Notes: generated by a model not told the origin, from the sequence alone. Counted from the stretch's first letter, positions 18,214-29,027 are shown. The stretch: 64,000 nt of DNA from Billgrantia azerbaijanica (GCA_004551485.1 SBLD01000002.1:186001-250000), one strand, 5' to 3'. Made by a program: numbers and translations.

Positions 18214-18968
18214 TGGCCATGAACGACGAGGCGCTGTTGCGCTACAGCCGACAGATCATGCTGGAGGCGATCGACATCGACGGGCAGGAGCGCCTGCTCG
18301 CCTCGCACGCCTTGGTGGTGGGCGCCGGCGGGCTCGGCTCGCCGGTGGCGCTCTACCTGGCTGCGGCCGGGGTGGGGCGGCTGACCCTGGCCGACGCCGA
18401 CGCGGTGGAGCTCTCCAACCTGCAGCGCCAGATCGCCCACGGCATGGCCGACCTCGGCCACAACAAGGCGGCGTCGGCGCGCGAGGCGGCGCTGGCCCTC
18501 AACCCCGGGTGCCGGATCGAGGCGCTGACCGAGCACCTCGACGGCGAGGCCATGGACGCCGCCGTGGCCGCGGCCGACCTGGTGCTCGACTGCACCGACC
18601 GTTTCTCCAGCCGCTATGCGATCAATGCCGCCTGCCGGCGAGCCGGCGTGCCGCTGGTGTCCGGGGCGGCCATCCGCTTCTCCGGCCAGCTCGCGGTCTT
18701 CGACCCGCGTGATTCCGAATGCCCCTGCTACGCTTGCCTCTATCCGCCCGGCGAGGGCGGCGACGACGAGCTGCGCTGTGCGGAGAACGGCGTGGTAGCC
18801 CCGCTGGTCGGGCTGATCGGCTGCTACCAGGCGCTGGAGGCGGTCAAGCTGCTCAGCGGCGCCGGCACCCCCCATCGCGGGCTCTCCACCTTCGACGGCC
18901 TGCGCGGCCAGTGGCGCCACTTCCAGGTGCCGCGTGACCCGCAGTGCCCGGTGTGCGCGGGCCACTGA
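18213..18968 (+). CDS. moeB: Molybdopterin-synthase adenylyltransferase (MoeB/ThiF/HesA family)
   Basis: A 251-aa E1-like enzyme that adenylates the C-terminal Gly of MoaD for molybdopterin synthesis (or ThiS in thiamine synthesis). The nucleotide loop is VVGAGGLGSPVALYLAAAG, the Arg motif is LSNLQRQIAH, and a structural zinc site is formed by CPCYACLYP and the C-terminal CPVCAGH. MoeB is the best fit because hemA-prfA-prmC-moeB is a known order; here lrp lies between. A working molybdopterin pathway is needed by the Fds formate dehydrogenase encoded in this window. Confidence 0.88.
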   Translation: MAMNDEALLRYSRQIMLEAIDIDGQERLLASHALVVGAGGLGSPVALYLAAAGVGRLTLADADAVELSNLQRQIAHGMADLGHNKAASAREAALALNPGCRIEALTEHLDGEAMDAAVAAADLVLDCTDRFSSRYAINAACRRAGVPLVSGAAIRFSGQLAVFDPRDSECPCYACLYPPGEGGDDELRCAENGVVAPLVGLIGCYQALEAVKLLSGAGTPHRGLSTFDGLRGQWRHFQVPRDPQCPVCAGH

Positions 18969-19092
18969 TATTGTTTATTTGACAATGTGGCAGCGCCCGG
19001 GTGTGTCGGAACGGGCGAAACGATGGGGTTTTTCGGCAGAGATGGTGGGGGCGGTCCGGTGCGCCGGCGTTATCAGGGGTGTTATTAAATCC

Positions 19093-19122
19093 TTGACATC
19101 CTCGCGCGGGCTGGTGTCAAAC
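19093..19122 (+). promoter_or_regulatory. Promoter candidate for the polyamine operon
   Basis: A consensus -35 TTGACA (19093-19098) is followed after 18 nt by a weak -10 TCAAAC (19117-19122), 39 nt before the first gene at 19161. About 110 nt upstream is the AT-rich palindrome ATTGTTTATTTGACAAT (18971-18987), a possible operator. Confidence 0.45.
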
Positions 19123-19160
19123 TGAGGGGACGGGATTCCACAACAACGAGCGCTGTGCCC

Positions 19161-20474
19161 ATGAATACCCAGGCTTCCCCTCCCACTCCTTCGCCACGGC
19201 TCGAGCGGCCCGCCTCCTGGTATCGTGACTCCATCGCCGTCGACCTCGGCGCTTGCCCGCCCCTGGCGGGCGAGGTACGCGCCGACGTCTGCGTGATCGG
19301 TGGCGGCATCACCGGCTGCTCGGCGGCGCTGCACTTGGCCGAGCAGGGCTACGCGGTGGTGCTGCTCGAGGCCGGCGAGCTCGGCTTCGGCGCCTCCGGT
19401 CGCAGCGGCGGCCAGGTCCTGCCGGGGCTGGGCACCGACATGGCCACCGTGGAAAAGGCGCTCGGCCTCGCCGCGGCCCGCGACATCTGGACGATGAGTC
19501 GCGAAGCGGTGCACCTGACGGCCGAGCGGGTGGCGCGCCACGCCATTCCCTGCGACCTGGCCTGGGGCTACCTGCACGCCGCGGTGAAGCCGCGCCACGT
19601 CAGGGAGCTGGCCGAGTTTCGCGACCGCATGGCCCGCGACTACGACTACCACGCCCTGACCCTGCTCGAGGGCGAGGCGCTGCGCGAGCGCGTGGTCACC
19701 GACGCCTACCCGGCCGCCCTGCACGAGCGGGAGGCCGGTCACCTGCATCCCCTCAACTATACGCTGGGCCTGGCGCGTGCCGCCCGGGAGGCAGGGGCGA
19801 CGCTCCACGAGCACAGCGCCGCCCTGGAGATCCGCCGCGGCCAGCCGGCCAGGGTGGTGACGGCGGGGGGGCGGGTCACCGCGGACTTCGTGGTGCTCGG
19901 CACCAACGCCTACCCGTCGGGGCTGGCCCCGGAGCTCGCCGGCCGGGTGATGCGCGCGGCCAACTACATGATCGCCACCGCGCCGCTCACCGCCGACCAG
20001 GCCGCCCGCGTGCTGCCGCACAACGATGCCCTCTCCGACGCCAACTTCGTGCTCGACTACTACCGGCTCTCCGGCGACCGCCGCCTGATCTACGGCGGCG
20101 AGGTGAGTTACGACGGCCGGGAGCCCAGGGGGCTCGAGGCGACCATGGACGCCAAGATCGCCCGGCTCTTCCCGGTGCTGTCCGGCGTGCCGATCGACTA
20201 TCGCTGGGGCGGCGACGTGGCGATCACCCTGGACCGCGCCCCCGACTTCGGCCGCCTGGGCGCGAACCTCTACTACGCCCAGGGCTACTCCGGCCACGGC
20301 ATGGCCCTGGCGGGCCTGGCCGGCAAGCTGATGGCCGAGGCGATCGCCGGGCAGAGCGAGCGCTTCGACGTCTTCGCCGCCATGCCGCACCGCCGCTTCC
20401 CGGGCGGCAGCCTGCTGCGCACGCCGCTGTTGGTGCTGGCCACCACCTTCTACAAACTGCGGGACCGGCTGTGA
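19161..20474 (+). CDS. puuB: FAD-dependent gamma-glutamylpolyamine oxidoreductase (PuuB-like), first copy
   Basis: A 437-aa D-amino-acid-oxidase-fold flavoprotein. The FAD-binding start is VCVIGGGITGCSAALHLAEQG (about 43-63), followed by GFGASGRSGGQ, a block typical of PuuB. In E. coli, PuuB oxidises gamma-glutamylputrescine to the aminoaldehyde with release of NH3 and H2O2. It opens a seven-gene operon with the Pot transporter, which supports a polyamine substrate. A second paralogue lies at the other end (25921). The ATG at 19161 was preferred to a GTG 6 nt earlier. The exact amine is not known. Confidence 0.82.
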   Translation: MNTQASPPTPSPRLERPASWYRDSIAVDLGACPPLAGEVRADVCVIGGGITGCSAALHLAEQGYAVVLLEAGELGFGASGRSGGQVLPGLGTDMATVEKALGLAAARDIWTMSREAVHLTAERVARHAIPCDLAWGYLHAAVKPRHVRELAEFRDRMARDYDYHALTLLEGEALRERVVTDAYPAALHEREAGHLHPLNYTLGLARAAREAGATLHEHSAALEIRRGQPARVVTAGGRVTADFVVLGTNAYPSGLAPELAGRVMRAANYMIATAPLTADQAARVLPHNDALSDANFVLDYYRLSGDRRLIYGGEVSYDGREPRGLEATMDAKIARLFPVLSGVPIDYRWGGDVAITLDRAPDFGRLGANLYYAQGYSGHGMALAGLAGKLMAEAIAGQSERFDVFAAMPHRRFPGGSLLRTPLLVLATTFYKLRDRL

Positions 20475-20506
20475 CCCCGCCGGCGAGAACAAGAGAGGGA
20501 CACCCC

Positions 20507-21634
<1,128 letters not shown>

Positions 21635-21645
21635 GGAGGGTTCCC

Positions 21646-22569
21646 ATGTCCTATTCCGGCGTGATACCGACGGCCCGCAGCCGGGCCATGGTGCGCGAGG
21701 CCCGCCACCTGCTCTTCACCGTGGCCCCCGGGGCGACCTGGATCGTGATCTTCCTGGTGCTGCCCAGCGCCTACCTGATGGCGGTGGCCTTCATGACCAA
21801 CGGTCCCTACGGGCTGCCGGAGATGCCGCTGTCGCTGGAGTCCTTTCGGCGGCTGGCGGGCTTCGGCTTCCTGGGCTGGAGTCCCGGCAACCTCTACACT
21901 CTGCTGCGCTCGCTGTGGCAGACCCTGGTCTCCACGGGGCTGGTGGTGCTGGTGGCCTATCCCATCGCCTACTACATCAGCACCTGCCGGGCCAAATGGC
22001 GACCCATCATGCTGCTGCTGGTGGTCGTGCCCAGCTGGACCAACCAGGTGATCCGCACCTTCGGCTGGATGAACCTGCTGGCCCCTGGCACGCCGCTCTC
22101 CTCCCTGGCCGAGAGCCTGGGCCTCATCGCCCCCAACATGGGGCTCTACCCCTCCAACTTCGCCGTGACCCTGGGCCTGGTCTACAACTTCCTGCCGTTC
22201 ATGGTGCTGCCGCTCTATGCCGCCTTCGAGAAGCTCGACACCGCCCAGGTGGAGGCCGCCCAGGACCTCTACGCCTCGCCGCTGCGTGCCTTCTGGCACG
22301 CCGTCTTCCCGCAGACCCTGCCGGGCCTGCTGGCGGGCATCGTGCTGGTGGCCATCCCGGCCTTCGGCATGTACGTCATCCCGGAACTGCTGGGCGGCGG
22401 CAAGGGCATGATGCTCGGCAATCTGGTGGCCAACCAGTTCTCCGGCGGGGCCAACTGGCCGCTGGGCGCGGCCGGCGCGATCCTGATGCTGATCGCCACC
22501 TTCGTGGGGCTCTTCGCCATGCGCCGCATCGGCAAGCGCCTGGGGGGCGGCGAGGAGGTGGTGATATGA
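21646..22569 (+). CDS. potB: Spermidine/putrescine ABC transporter permease (PotB/PotH type)
   Basis: A 307-aa inner-membrane permease with six predicted helices. The ABC-coupling EAA loop is present at about 200-230 (QVEAAQDLYASPLRAFWHAV). A GAGGAGGG ribosome-binding site lies 6 nt before the ATG. Its stop overlaps the next permease start (ATGA), so the two halves of the channel are co-translated. Confidence 0.92.
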   Translation: MSYSGVIPTARSRAMVREARHLLFTVAPGATWIVIFLVLPSAYLMAVAFMTNGPYGLPEMPLSLESFRRLAGFGFLGWSPGNLYTLLRSLWQTLVSTGLVVLVAYPIAYYISTCRAKWRPIMLLLVVVPSWTNQVIRTFGWMNLLAPGTPLSSLAESLGLIAPNMGLYPSNFAVTLGLVYNFLPFMVLPLYAAFEKLDTAQVEAAQDLYASPLRAFWHAVFPQTLPGLLAGIVLVAIPAFGMYVIPELLGGGKGMMLGNLVANQFSGGANWPLGAAGAILMLIATFVGLFAMRRIGKRLGGGEEVVI

Positions 22570-23363
22570 GAAAGCGCACCCTCAAGCGTGGCCTGACCGC
22601 CTTCTGGTGGCTCACCCTGGCCTTCCTGTACCTGCCGCTGGCGGTGGTGGTGCTGTTCTCCTTCAACGCCTCCAACAGCGCGGCGAACTTCACCGACGTC
22701 TCGCTGCGCTGGTACTACCGATTGCTCGGCAACGAAGAGATCCTCTCGGCCTTCGCCAACAGCATGGTGCTGGCGATCGTCTCCTCGGTGGTGGCGCTGG
22801 TGGTCGGTTGCCTGATCGGCTATGGCATGTACCGTCACCGGCATCGCAAGCTGGGCTGGCTGATCGTGCTGATCTACCTGCCGATCGTGCTCCCGGACAT
22901 CGTCTTCGGCATCTCTGAGATGGCCTTCTTCGTGCAGGTGCATCGCCTGACCGGCTTCCTGCAGCCGGGGCTTTCCACCATGATCATTGCCCACGTCACC
23001 TTCCAGATCCCGTTCGTGGCGCTGATCGTCTACTCGCGCTTCGTGGGCCTCGACCCGACGCTCTTCGAGGCGGCCAAGGACCTCTATGCGACGCCGATCA
23101 AGCGGGTGGTGCACTTCATGCTGCCGACCATCAAGCCGGCGTTGATCTCGGCCTTCTTCCTCTCCTTTACCCTGTCGGTGGACGACTTCGTGATCAGCTT
23201 CTTCACCGCCGGGCCGGAGAGCGCGACCCTACCCATCTACATATGGGGGGCGATCAAGAAGGGCGTCTCGCCCGAGATCAACGCCATTGCCACGCTGATG
23301 ATCGGCGCGGTGGCCGTCGCCGCGATCGTCAGCCTGATGTTCAGCCGTCGCCGGCAGGCCTGA
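22566..23363 (+). CDS. potC: Spermidine/putrescine ABC transporter permease (PotC/PotI type)
   Basis: A 265-aa permease with about six helices and the coupling loop FEAAKDLYATPIKRVVHF at about 175-195. It starts inside the potB stop (4-nt overlap). It partners PotB in the membrane channel. Confidence 0.92.
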   Translation: MRKRTLKRGLTAFWWLTLAFLYLPLAVVVLFSFNASNSAANFTDVSLRWYYRLLGNEEILSAFANSMVLAIVSSVVALVVGCLIGYGMYRHRHRKLGWLIVLIYLPIVLPDIVFGISEMAFFVQVHRLTGFLQPGLSTMIIAHVTFQIPFVALIVYSRFVGLDPTLFEAAKDLYATPIKRVVHFMLPTIKPALISAFFLSFTLSVDDFVISFFTAGPESATLPIYIWGAIKKGVSPEINAIATLMIGAVAVAAIVSLMFSRRRQA

Positions 23364-23404
23364 GCCGGCATATCCTTCCCACGGGGAAACCAGGAGAGTC
23401 CGAC

Positions 23405-24469
23405 ATGACAATCAACAAGACCGCACTTGCCCTGTCCCTCGGCGGGCTGCTGCTCGCCGGCAGCGCCCAGGCCCAGGAAAACAAGCTCTACCTGTTCAAC
23501 TGGACCGAGTACATGGACCCCGCGATCATCGAGGCCTTCGAGGCGAAGTACGACGTCGAGGTGGTCCAGAATTACTTCAACTCGCTGCCCGAGATGCTGG
23601 CCAAGCTCCAGGCCGGCGGCGTTTCCCAGTACGACATCATCGTGCCGTCCAACTACTATGTGCCGCGTCTGATCGAGACTGGCCTGGTGCAGAAGCTCGA
23701 CAAGTCGAGGCTCGATAATCTCGACAACGTCATGGAACAGTTCCGGGACCCCGCCTATGACCCCGGGGCCGAGTACACGGTCCCCTATCAGTGGGGCACG
23801 ACCGGCGTGGTCTACAACACCGAGACCTTCCCGGAGGCGCCCAAGAGCTGGTCGCTGCTCTTCGACGCGGCGGTCAATCCGGACCATCCCTTCGCGCTGA
23901 TGGGCGACGGCCAGGTGAGCCTCGGCGGCGCCTGCGCCTACCTGGGACATGGCTACGACTGCACCGACCCCGACGGCTGGAAGGCGGCCGCCAGGCTGCT
24001 GATCGAGACCAAGGGGCGCGACAACTTCAGCGGCTTCAGCGACGGAACCCCGGCCCTGCAGCAGCTCGCCCGCGGCGTGACCCACGTGGGGCTCTCCTAC
24101 AACGGCGACTACCTCTTCTTCAAGGGCGAGGACCCGGAGTCCTTCGACAAGCTGGCGTTCATGATCCCCGACGAGGGGGCCGAGATGTGGGTGGACTCGA
24201 TGATGATCACCGCCGAGGCGCCCAACCCCGACATGGCGCACAAGTTCATCGATTTCATCCTCGACGCCGAGGTGGGCGCCCAGCTGTCCAACTACAACTA
24301 CTACGCCAGCCCCAACGCCGCGGCCACGCCCCACCTGGACGAGGTGCTCACCCAGCCGCCGGTGCAGCCCAGCGAGGCGGACATGGCGCGCCTGCGCTTC
24401 ACCCCGAGCCTGGAAGGCGAGCCGTTGCAGATCTTCCAGCAGCTGTGGTCCGAGGTGCAGTCACGCTGA
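23405..24469 (+). CDS. potD: Periplasmic spermidine/putrescine-binding protein (PotD/PotF type)
   Basis: A 354-aa extracytoplasmic binding protein. The signal peptide (1-23) ends AGSAQA before QENK. The mature start KLYLFNWTEYMDPAIIEAFE and the later DIIVPSNYYVPRLI are typical of PotD/PotF. It delivers polyamine to PotBC. AGGAG lies 8 nt upstream of the ATG. A strong hairpin after the stop probably protects or sets the level of its mRNA, which is common for binding-protein genes. Confidence 0.92.
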   Translation: MTINKTALALSLGGLLLAGSAQAQENKLYLFNWTEYMDPAIIEAFEAKYDVEVVQNYFNSLPEMLAKLQAGGVSQYDIIVPSNYYVPRLIETGLVQKLDKSRLDNLDNVMEQFRDPAYDPGAEYTVPYQWGTTGVVYNTETFPEAPKSWSLLFDAAVNPDHPFALMGDGQVSLGGACAYLGHGYDCTDPDGWKAAARLLIETKGRDNFSGFSDGTPALQQLARGVTHVGLSYNGDYLFFKGEDPESFDKLAFMIPDEGAEMWVDSMMITAEAPNPDMAHKFIDFILDAEVGAQLSNYNYYASPNAAATPHLDEVLTQPPVQPSEADMARLRFTPSLEGEPLQIFQQLWSEVQSR

Positions 24470-24473
24470 GCGG

Positions 24474-24500
24474 ACGCTCCCCGGCAGTGCCGGGGAGCGT
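24474..24500 (+). terminator. Intercistronic hairpin after potD
   Basis: A perfect 12-bp stem (24474-24485 with 24489-24500) with a 3-nt loop starts 4 nt past the potD stop, followed by CTT only. Partial termination or 3'-end protection is likely, since puuA follows on the same strand 25 nt later. Confidence 0.6.
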
Positions 24501-24525
24501 CTTCCCACGAGCAAGGACAATCCCC

Positions 24526-25893
24526 ATGAGCAACTCACAGGAGCAGCCGCTCCTCAACGACTGGTTCCAGACCCACGGCATCACCGAGGTGGAGTGCCTG
24601 GTCAGCGACCTGACCGGGATCCTCAAGGGCAAGATCATGCCCGCCGGCAAGTACCTGGGCGGCGGGCGCCCCCGCCTGCCCGACTCGATCTTCATCCAGA
24701 CCGTCACCGGCGGCTATCCCGACGACGAGGACATCCGCTTCTGGAACCCCGCCGAGCGCGACATGGAGCTGGTGCCCGACCCCGAGGCGGTCTACCTGGT
24801 GCCCTGGGCCGACGATCCCACCGCCCAGATCATCCACGACTGCCACTACCTGACCGGCGAACCGGTGGAGCTGGCCCCGCGCCACGTGCTCAAGCGGGTG
24901 TTGCAGCTCTACGCCGATCGCGGCTGGACGCCGGTGGTCGCCCCCGAGGTGGAGTTCTACCTGGTCAAGACCAACACCGACTCCGACTACCCGCTGGAGC
25001 CGCCGATCGGCCGCACCGGGCGTCAGGAGAGCAGCCGCCAGTCCTTCTCCATCGACGCGGTGAACGAGTTCGACCCGCTGTTCGAGGAGATGTACGACTA
25101 CTGCGAGGCGATGAACCTCGACCTGGACACCCTGATCCACGAGGAGGGGGCCGGCCAGATGGAGGTCAACTTCCAGCACGGCGCGCCCCTCACCCTGGCC
25201 GACCAGGTGGTGATGTTCAAGCGCACCCTGCGCGAGACGGCGCTGCGCCACGGCATGTACGCCACCTTCATGGCCAAGCCCATGGCGGGCGAGCCGGGCA
25301 GCTCCATGCACATTCACCAGAGCCTGCTCGACATCAAGACGGGCGAGAACCTCTTCGCCGGCGACGACGGCCAGCCGAGTCGGCTCTTTCACCACTTCAT
25401 CGGTGGCCTGCAGCGCTACCTGCCCGCGGCCATGCCGCTGCTGGCGCCCAACGTCAACTCTTACCGTCGCCTGATGCGCACCGACAGCAGCGGCTCGGCG
25501 CCGATCAACGTGGAGTGGGGCACGGACAACCGCACCGTGGGCCTGCGCGTGCCGGTCTCCGGCCCCGAGGCGACCCGGGTGGAGAATCGCCTGGCCGGCG
25601 CCGACGCCAACCCCTACCTGGTGATGGCCGCCTCCCTGGCTTGCGGCTACCTGGGCATGCTCGGCCAGCTCGAGCCGCGCCCGCCCATGGTGGGCTCCGC
25701 CTGGTCCGGCGGCCACAAGCTGCCCGACGACATCGGCCCCGCCCTGGACCTGCTGGGCCAGTGCGAGGCGCTGGCCGACGTGCTGGGCGAGCGCTTCACC
25801 AACAGCTACCTGGCGGTGAAGCGCGCCGAGCACCGCGCCTACTTCCAGGTGATCAGCTCCTGGGAGCGCGAGCACCTGCTGCTGCGGGTCTAG
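24526..25893 (+). CDS. puuA: Glutamylpolyamine synthetase (PuuA/GlnA family), first copy
   Basis: A 455-aa glutamine-synthetase-fold ligase. The N-terminal beta-grasp region (20-110) contains CLVSDLTGILKGKIMPAGK. The catalytic domain has APEVEFYLVK, a Glu/His metal site region around SSMHIHQSLLD, and the signature DNRTVGLRVP. PuuA joins glutamate to putrescine with ATP. It sits between the Pot transporter and the second PuuB-like gene, matching import, glutamylation and oxidation in one operon. A paralogue (36191-37567) lies with puuD. Spermidine or another polyamine could be its substrate. Confidence 0.88.
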   Translation: MSNSQEQPLLNDWFQTHGITEVECLVSDLTGILKGKIMPAGKYLGGGRPRLPDSIFIQTVTGGYPDDEDIRFWNPAERDMELVPDPEAVYLVPWADDPTAQIIHDCHYLTGEPVELAPRHVLKRVLQLYADRGWTPVVAPEVEFYLVKTNTDSDYPLEPPIGRTGRQESSRQSFSIDAVNEFDPLFEEMYDYCEAMNLDLDTLIHEEGAGQMEVNFQHGAPLTLADQVVMFKRTLRETALRHGMYATFMAKPMAGEPGSSMHIHQSLLDIKTGENLFAGDDGQPSRLFHHFIGGLQRYLPAAMPLLAPNVNSYRRLMRTDSSGSAPINVEWGTDNRTVGLRVPVSGPEATRVENRLAGADANPYLVMAASLACGYLGMLGQLEPRPPMVGSAWSGGHKLPDDIGPALDLLGQCEALADVLGERFTNSYLAVKRAEHRAYFQVISSWEREHLLLRV

Positions 25894-25920
25894 GATGGGG
25901 GTTTGGATGAGGACAGCGAT

Positions 25921-27213
25921 ATGACGGCAACGGCGGCCACCGAGCACGCGGCCTCCTGGTACGCGGCCACCGCCAATCCCGCGCCCGAGCGGCCCGCCCT
26001 GGCAGGGGAGGTCGCGTGCGACGTCTGCGTGGTGGGAGCGGGCTTCACCGCCATCTCCGCCGCCCTGCACCTGGCCGAGCACGGCTTCTCGGTCGTGGTG
26101 CTGGAGGCGGTGCGGGTCGGTTTCGGCGCCTCCGGGCGCAACGGCGGCCAGATCGTCAACAGCTACAGCCGCGACATGGACGTGATCGAGGCGAAGTACG
26201 GTGCCGACACCGCCCGCGCCCTGGGCGACATGGCCTTCGAGGGCAACCGCATCATCCGCGAGCGGATCGCCACCTACGGCATCGACTGCGACCTGCGCGA
26301 CGGCAACCTCTTCGCCGCCTGCAACCACAAGCAGCTCGCGGGGCTTCGCGAGCACAAGGCGCTGTGGGAGCGCTACGGCTACCGCGAGCTCGAGTTGCTG
26401 GAGGGGGCAGCCCTCAAGCGGGAGGTCGACACCGAGCGCTACACGGGCGCGCTGGTGGACCACGGTGGCGGCCACCTGCACCCGCTGAACCTGGTGCTGG
26501 GCCAGGCGGCGGCGCTGGAAGCCCTGGGCGGCCGGATCTTCGAGCACTCGCCGGTCACCGGCGTGGCGCACGGCGAGCCGGCGGTCGTGCGCACCGCCCG
26601 GGGGTGCGTCAGGGCCGAGCGGGTGGTGATGGCCGGCAACGCCTACCTGAAGGGGGTGCTGCCGGAGATCGAGGGCCGGTCGATGCCCTGCGGTACCCAG
26701 ATCATCGCCACCGAACCGCTCGGCGAGGCGCGCGCCCGCGCCCTGATCCCGAATGGCTTGGCGGTCGAGGACTGCAACTACCTGCTGGACTACTATCGCC
26801 TGACTCGCGACAACCGCCTGCTCTACGGTGGCGGGGTCAACTACGGCGGCGACGACCCCCGTGACATCGAAGGCGTGATCCGTCCCAAGATGCTCACGAC
26901 CTTCCCGTCGCTGGCCGACGTGACGGTGGACTACGCCTGGAGCGGCACCTTCCTGATGACGCTCAACCGCCTGCCGCAGTTCGGGGTGCTCAACGGCAAC
27001 GTCTACTACGCCCAGGGCTACTCCGGTCACGGCGTCACCTGCAGCCACCTCGCCGGCAAGCTGATCGCCGAGGTGATGGTGGGAAGGCGCGAGCGCTTCG
27101 ACGCCTTTGCCGGCATTCCCCACCTGCCGTTCCCCGGCGGGCGGTGGCTGCGGGTGCCGTTCTCCGCCTTGGGGGCCTGGTATTACCAGACCCGCGACAA
27201 GCTGGGCATTTGA
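25921..27213 (+). CDS. puuB: FAD-dependent gamma-glutamylpolyamine oxidoreductase (PuuB-like), second copy
   Basis: A 430-aa flavoprotein with FAD motif VCVVGAGFTAISAALHLAEHG (about 38-58) and the block GFGASGRNGGQIVNSYSRD that is very close to PuuB. It shares the plan of the copy at 19161 but has diverged clearly (GAGFTAISAA against GGGITGCSAA), so it is not a recent duplicate. It ends the seven-gene polyamine operon and is convergent with fhs (14-nt gap). GAGGA lies 8 nt upstream of the ATG. Confidence 0.85.
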   Translation: MTATAATEHAASWYAATANPAPERPALAGEVACDVCVVGAGFTAISAALHLAEHGFSVVVLEAVRVGFGASGRNGGQIVNSYSRDMDVIEAKYGADTARALGDMAFEGNRIIRERIATYGIDCDLRDGNLFAACNHKQLAGLREHKALWERYGYRELELLEGAALKREVDTERYTGALVDHGGGHLHPLNLVLGQAAALEALGGRIFEHSPVTGVAHGEPAVVRTARGCVRAERVVMAGNAYLKGVLPEIEGRSMPCGTQIIATEPLGEARARALIPNGLAVEDCNYLLDYYRLTRDNRLLYGGGVNYGGDDPRDIEGVIRPKMLTTFPSLADVTVDYAWSGTFLMTLNRLPQFGVLNGNVYYAQGYSGHGVTCSHLAGKLIAEVMVGRRERFDAFAGIPHLPFPGGRWLRVPFSALGAWYYQTRDKLGI

Positions 27214-27227
27214 CGCAGCGGCGCTTC

Positions 27228-28961
27228 TCAGAACAGGCCGACGATCTCGCCTGCCTCGTCGATGTCGATGCGTGACGCGGCGGGCTGTGCGCCGAGCCCC
27301 GGCATGGTGCGGATGTCGCCGCACAGGGCGTAGACGAAGCCGGCCCCGGCGGAGAGCCGCACCTCGCGGACCGGCAGGGTCCAGCCGCTCGGGGCGCCGA
27401 GCAGCGCCGGGTCGGCGGAGAGCGACAGGTGGCTCTTGGCGATGCACACCGGCAGGTGACCGTGGCCCATGGCCTGGTAGGCATCGAGCTGGCGGCGCGC
27501 CTGGGGCGAGAAGGCGATGTCGGCCGCGCCGTAGATGCGCGTGGCGATGCGCGCGATCTTGTCGGCGAGCGGCAGCGCGTCAGGATAGAGGCAGTGGAAG
27601 TCGCTGCCTTCCTCGGCCGCCTCGGCGACCGCCTCGGCCAGCGCCAGGGCGCCGGCACCGCCGTCACGCACGTGGGTGGCGACCGCCGCGCGTACCCCGT
27701 CCGCCTCGGCGATCTCGCGGATGGCGGCATGCTCGCTGGCATGGTCCGAGGGGAAGGCGTTGATCGCCACCACCGGCGTGACGCCATGGGCACGCAGGTT
27801 GTCGAGCTGCTTGACCAGGTTGGCGGCGCCGGCGCGCACGTCCTCGGGGCTCTCGGCGCACATGGCGTCGGGCAGCGGCTGGCCCGGCTGCACGCGGTAG
27901 CGGCCGGAGTGGTACTTGAGCGCGCGCACCGTGACCACCAGCACCGCGGCGTCGGGCGCGAGCCCGGAGGCGCGGCACTTGATGTTGAAGAAGCGCTCTG
28001 CGCCCATGTCGGCGCCGAAGCCCGCCTCGGTGACGAGGAAGTCGCCGCCGTGGATGCCGATACGATCGGCGACGACCGAGGAGTTGCCGTGGGCGATGTT
28101 GCCGAACGGCCCGGCGTGGATCAGCGCCGGGGCGTGCTCCAGGGTCTGCAGCAGGTTGGGCTTGAGCGCCTCCTTGAGCAGCGCGGTCATGGCCCCGGCC
28201 GCGCCGATCTGCTCGGCGGTGACCGGCTCGCCGTCATGGGTCTCGCCCACCACCATGCGCCCCAGGCGACGGCGCAGGTCGTGGAGCGAGTCGGCCAGGG
28301 CGAGCACGGCCATCACCTCGGAGGCGGCGGTGATCTCGAAGCCGCTCTGGCGCGTCACGCCGTCGCCGTACCCACCGAGGCCGGTGACGATGTGGCGCAG
28401 GGCGCGGTCGTTGATGTCCAGCACCCGCGACCAGCGCACGCTCCGGGGGTCCAGGTCGACGCCGCGGCGCTGATGGAGGTGGTTGTCGACCATCGCCGCG
28501 AGCAGGTTGTGGGCGGCGGTCACGGCGTGAATGTCGCCGGTGAGGTGCAGGTTGATGCGCTCCATCGGCACCACCTGGCTCAGGCCGCCGCCGGTCGCGC
28601 CGCCCTTGAGGCCGAGCGTCGGTCCCAGCGAGGGTTGGCGGATGGCCACGGTGGCGGCGTGGCCGAGCTGCTGCAGTCCCTGGACGAGGCCGATGGCCGT
28701 GGTGGTCTTGCCCTCGCCGAGCGGCGTCGGCGTGATCGCCGAGACCACCACGTAGCGTCCCCGCGGGCGCTCGGCCATGGCCTCGAGGGCGCCGAGGTCG
28801 AGCTTGGCGACCCCGCGGCCGTAGGGTTCCACGGCCTCGCCGGGCACGCCCAGGCGGTGGGCGATCTCCTCGATGGGCCAGAGGCGGGCGCGTCGCGCCA
28901 GGGTGAGGTTGTCCGGCGGGGCCGGTTCTGCCGCTGCGATGGCCTGCGGGTCGGACGCCAT
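27228..28961 (-). CDS. fhs: Formate-tetrahydrofolate ligase
   Basis: A 577-aa homologue of FTHFS, about 20 residues longer than usual because of an N-terminal extension. It interconverts formate + THF + ATP and 10-formyl-THF. The ATP-binding loop is TPTPLGEGKTTTAIG (about 77-91), and IRQPSLGPTLGLKGGATGGG and the Cys-containing FNIKCRASGL segments are conserved. Beside demethylases it most likely runs in reverse, releasing formate and ATP. It is divergent from the AraC-family gene. The 5' leader can fold into a hairpin just ahead of GAGGAGG (see 28979-29027). Confidence 0.95.
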   Translation of the reverse strand: MASDPQAIAAAEPAPPDNLTLARRARLWPIEEIAHRLGVPGEAVEPYGRGVAKLDLGALEAMAERPRGRYVVVSAITPTPLGEGKTTTAIGLVQGLQQLGHAATVAIRQPSLGPTLGLKGGATGGGLSQVVPMERINLHLTGDIHAVTAAHNLLAAMVDNHLHQRRGVDLDPRSVRWSRVLDINDRALRHIVTGLGGYGDGVTRQSGFEITAASEVMAVLALADSLHDLRRRLGRMVVGETHDGEPVTAEQIGAAGAMTALLKEALKPNLLQTLEHAPALIHAGPFGNIAHGNSSVVADRIGIHGGDFLVTEAGFGADMGAERFFNIKCRASGLAPDAAVLVVTVRALKYHSGRYRVQPGQPLPDAMCAESPEDVRAGAANLVKQLDNLRAHGVTPVVAINAFPSDHASEHAAIREIAEADGVRAAVATHVRDGGAGALALAEAVAEAAEEGSDFHCLYPDALPLADKIARIATRIYGAADIAFSPQARRQLDAYQAMGHGHLPVCIAKSHLSLSADPALLGAPSGWTLPVREVRLSAGAGFVYALCGDIRTMPGLGAQPAASRIDIDEAGEIVGLF

Positions 28962-28978
28962 GGCCTTGCCTCCTCGTT

Positions 28979-29027
28979 CCCGAATGTGCCTTGGGGGTGC
29001 CTTTCCCCAGTATTTTCACCGTTCGGG
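28979..29027 (-). promoter_or_regulatory. Structured 5' leader of fhs
   Basis: On the minus strand CCCGAA (29022-29027) can pair with TTCGGG (28979-28984), enclosing a second stem TGGGG/CCCCA (29005-29009 with 28992-28996). The structure ends next to the GAGGAGG ribosome-binding site. It matches no riboswitch class that I recognise; folding is by eye only. Confidence 0.35.

Noticed and set aside
24535-27447. 970-codon open frame on the minus strand across puuA, puuB and the fhs 3' end
   Set aside because: Antisense to three confirmed genes and low-complexity His/Val/Gly-rich; a GC artefact.
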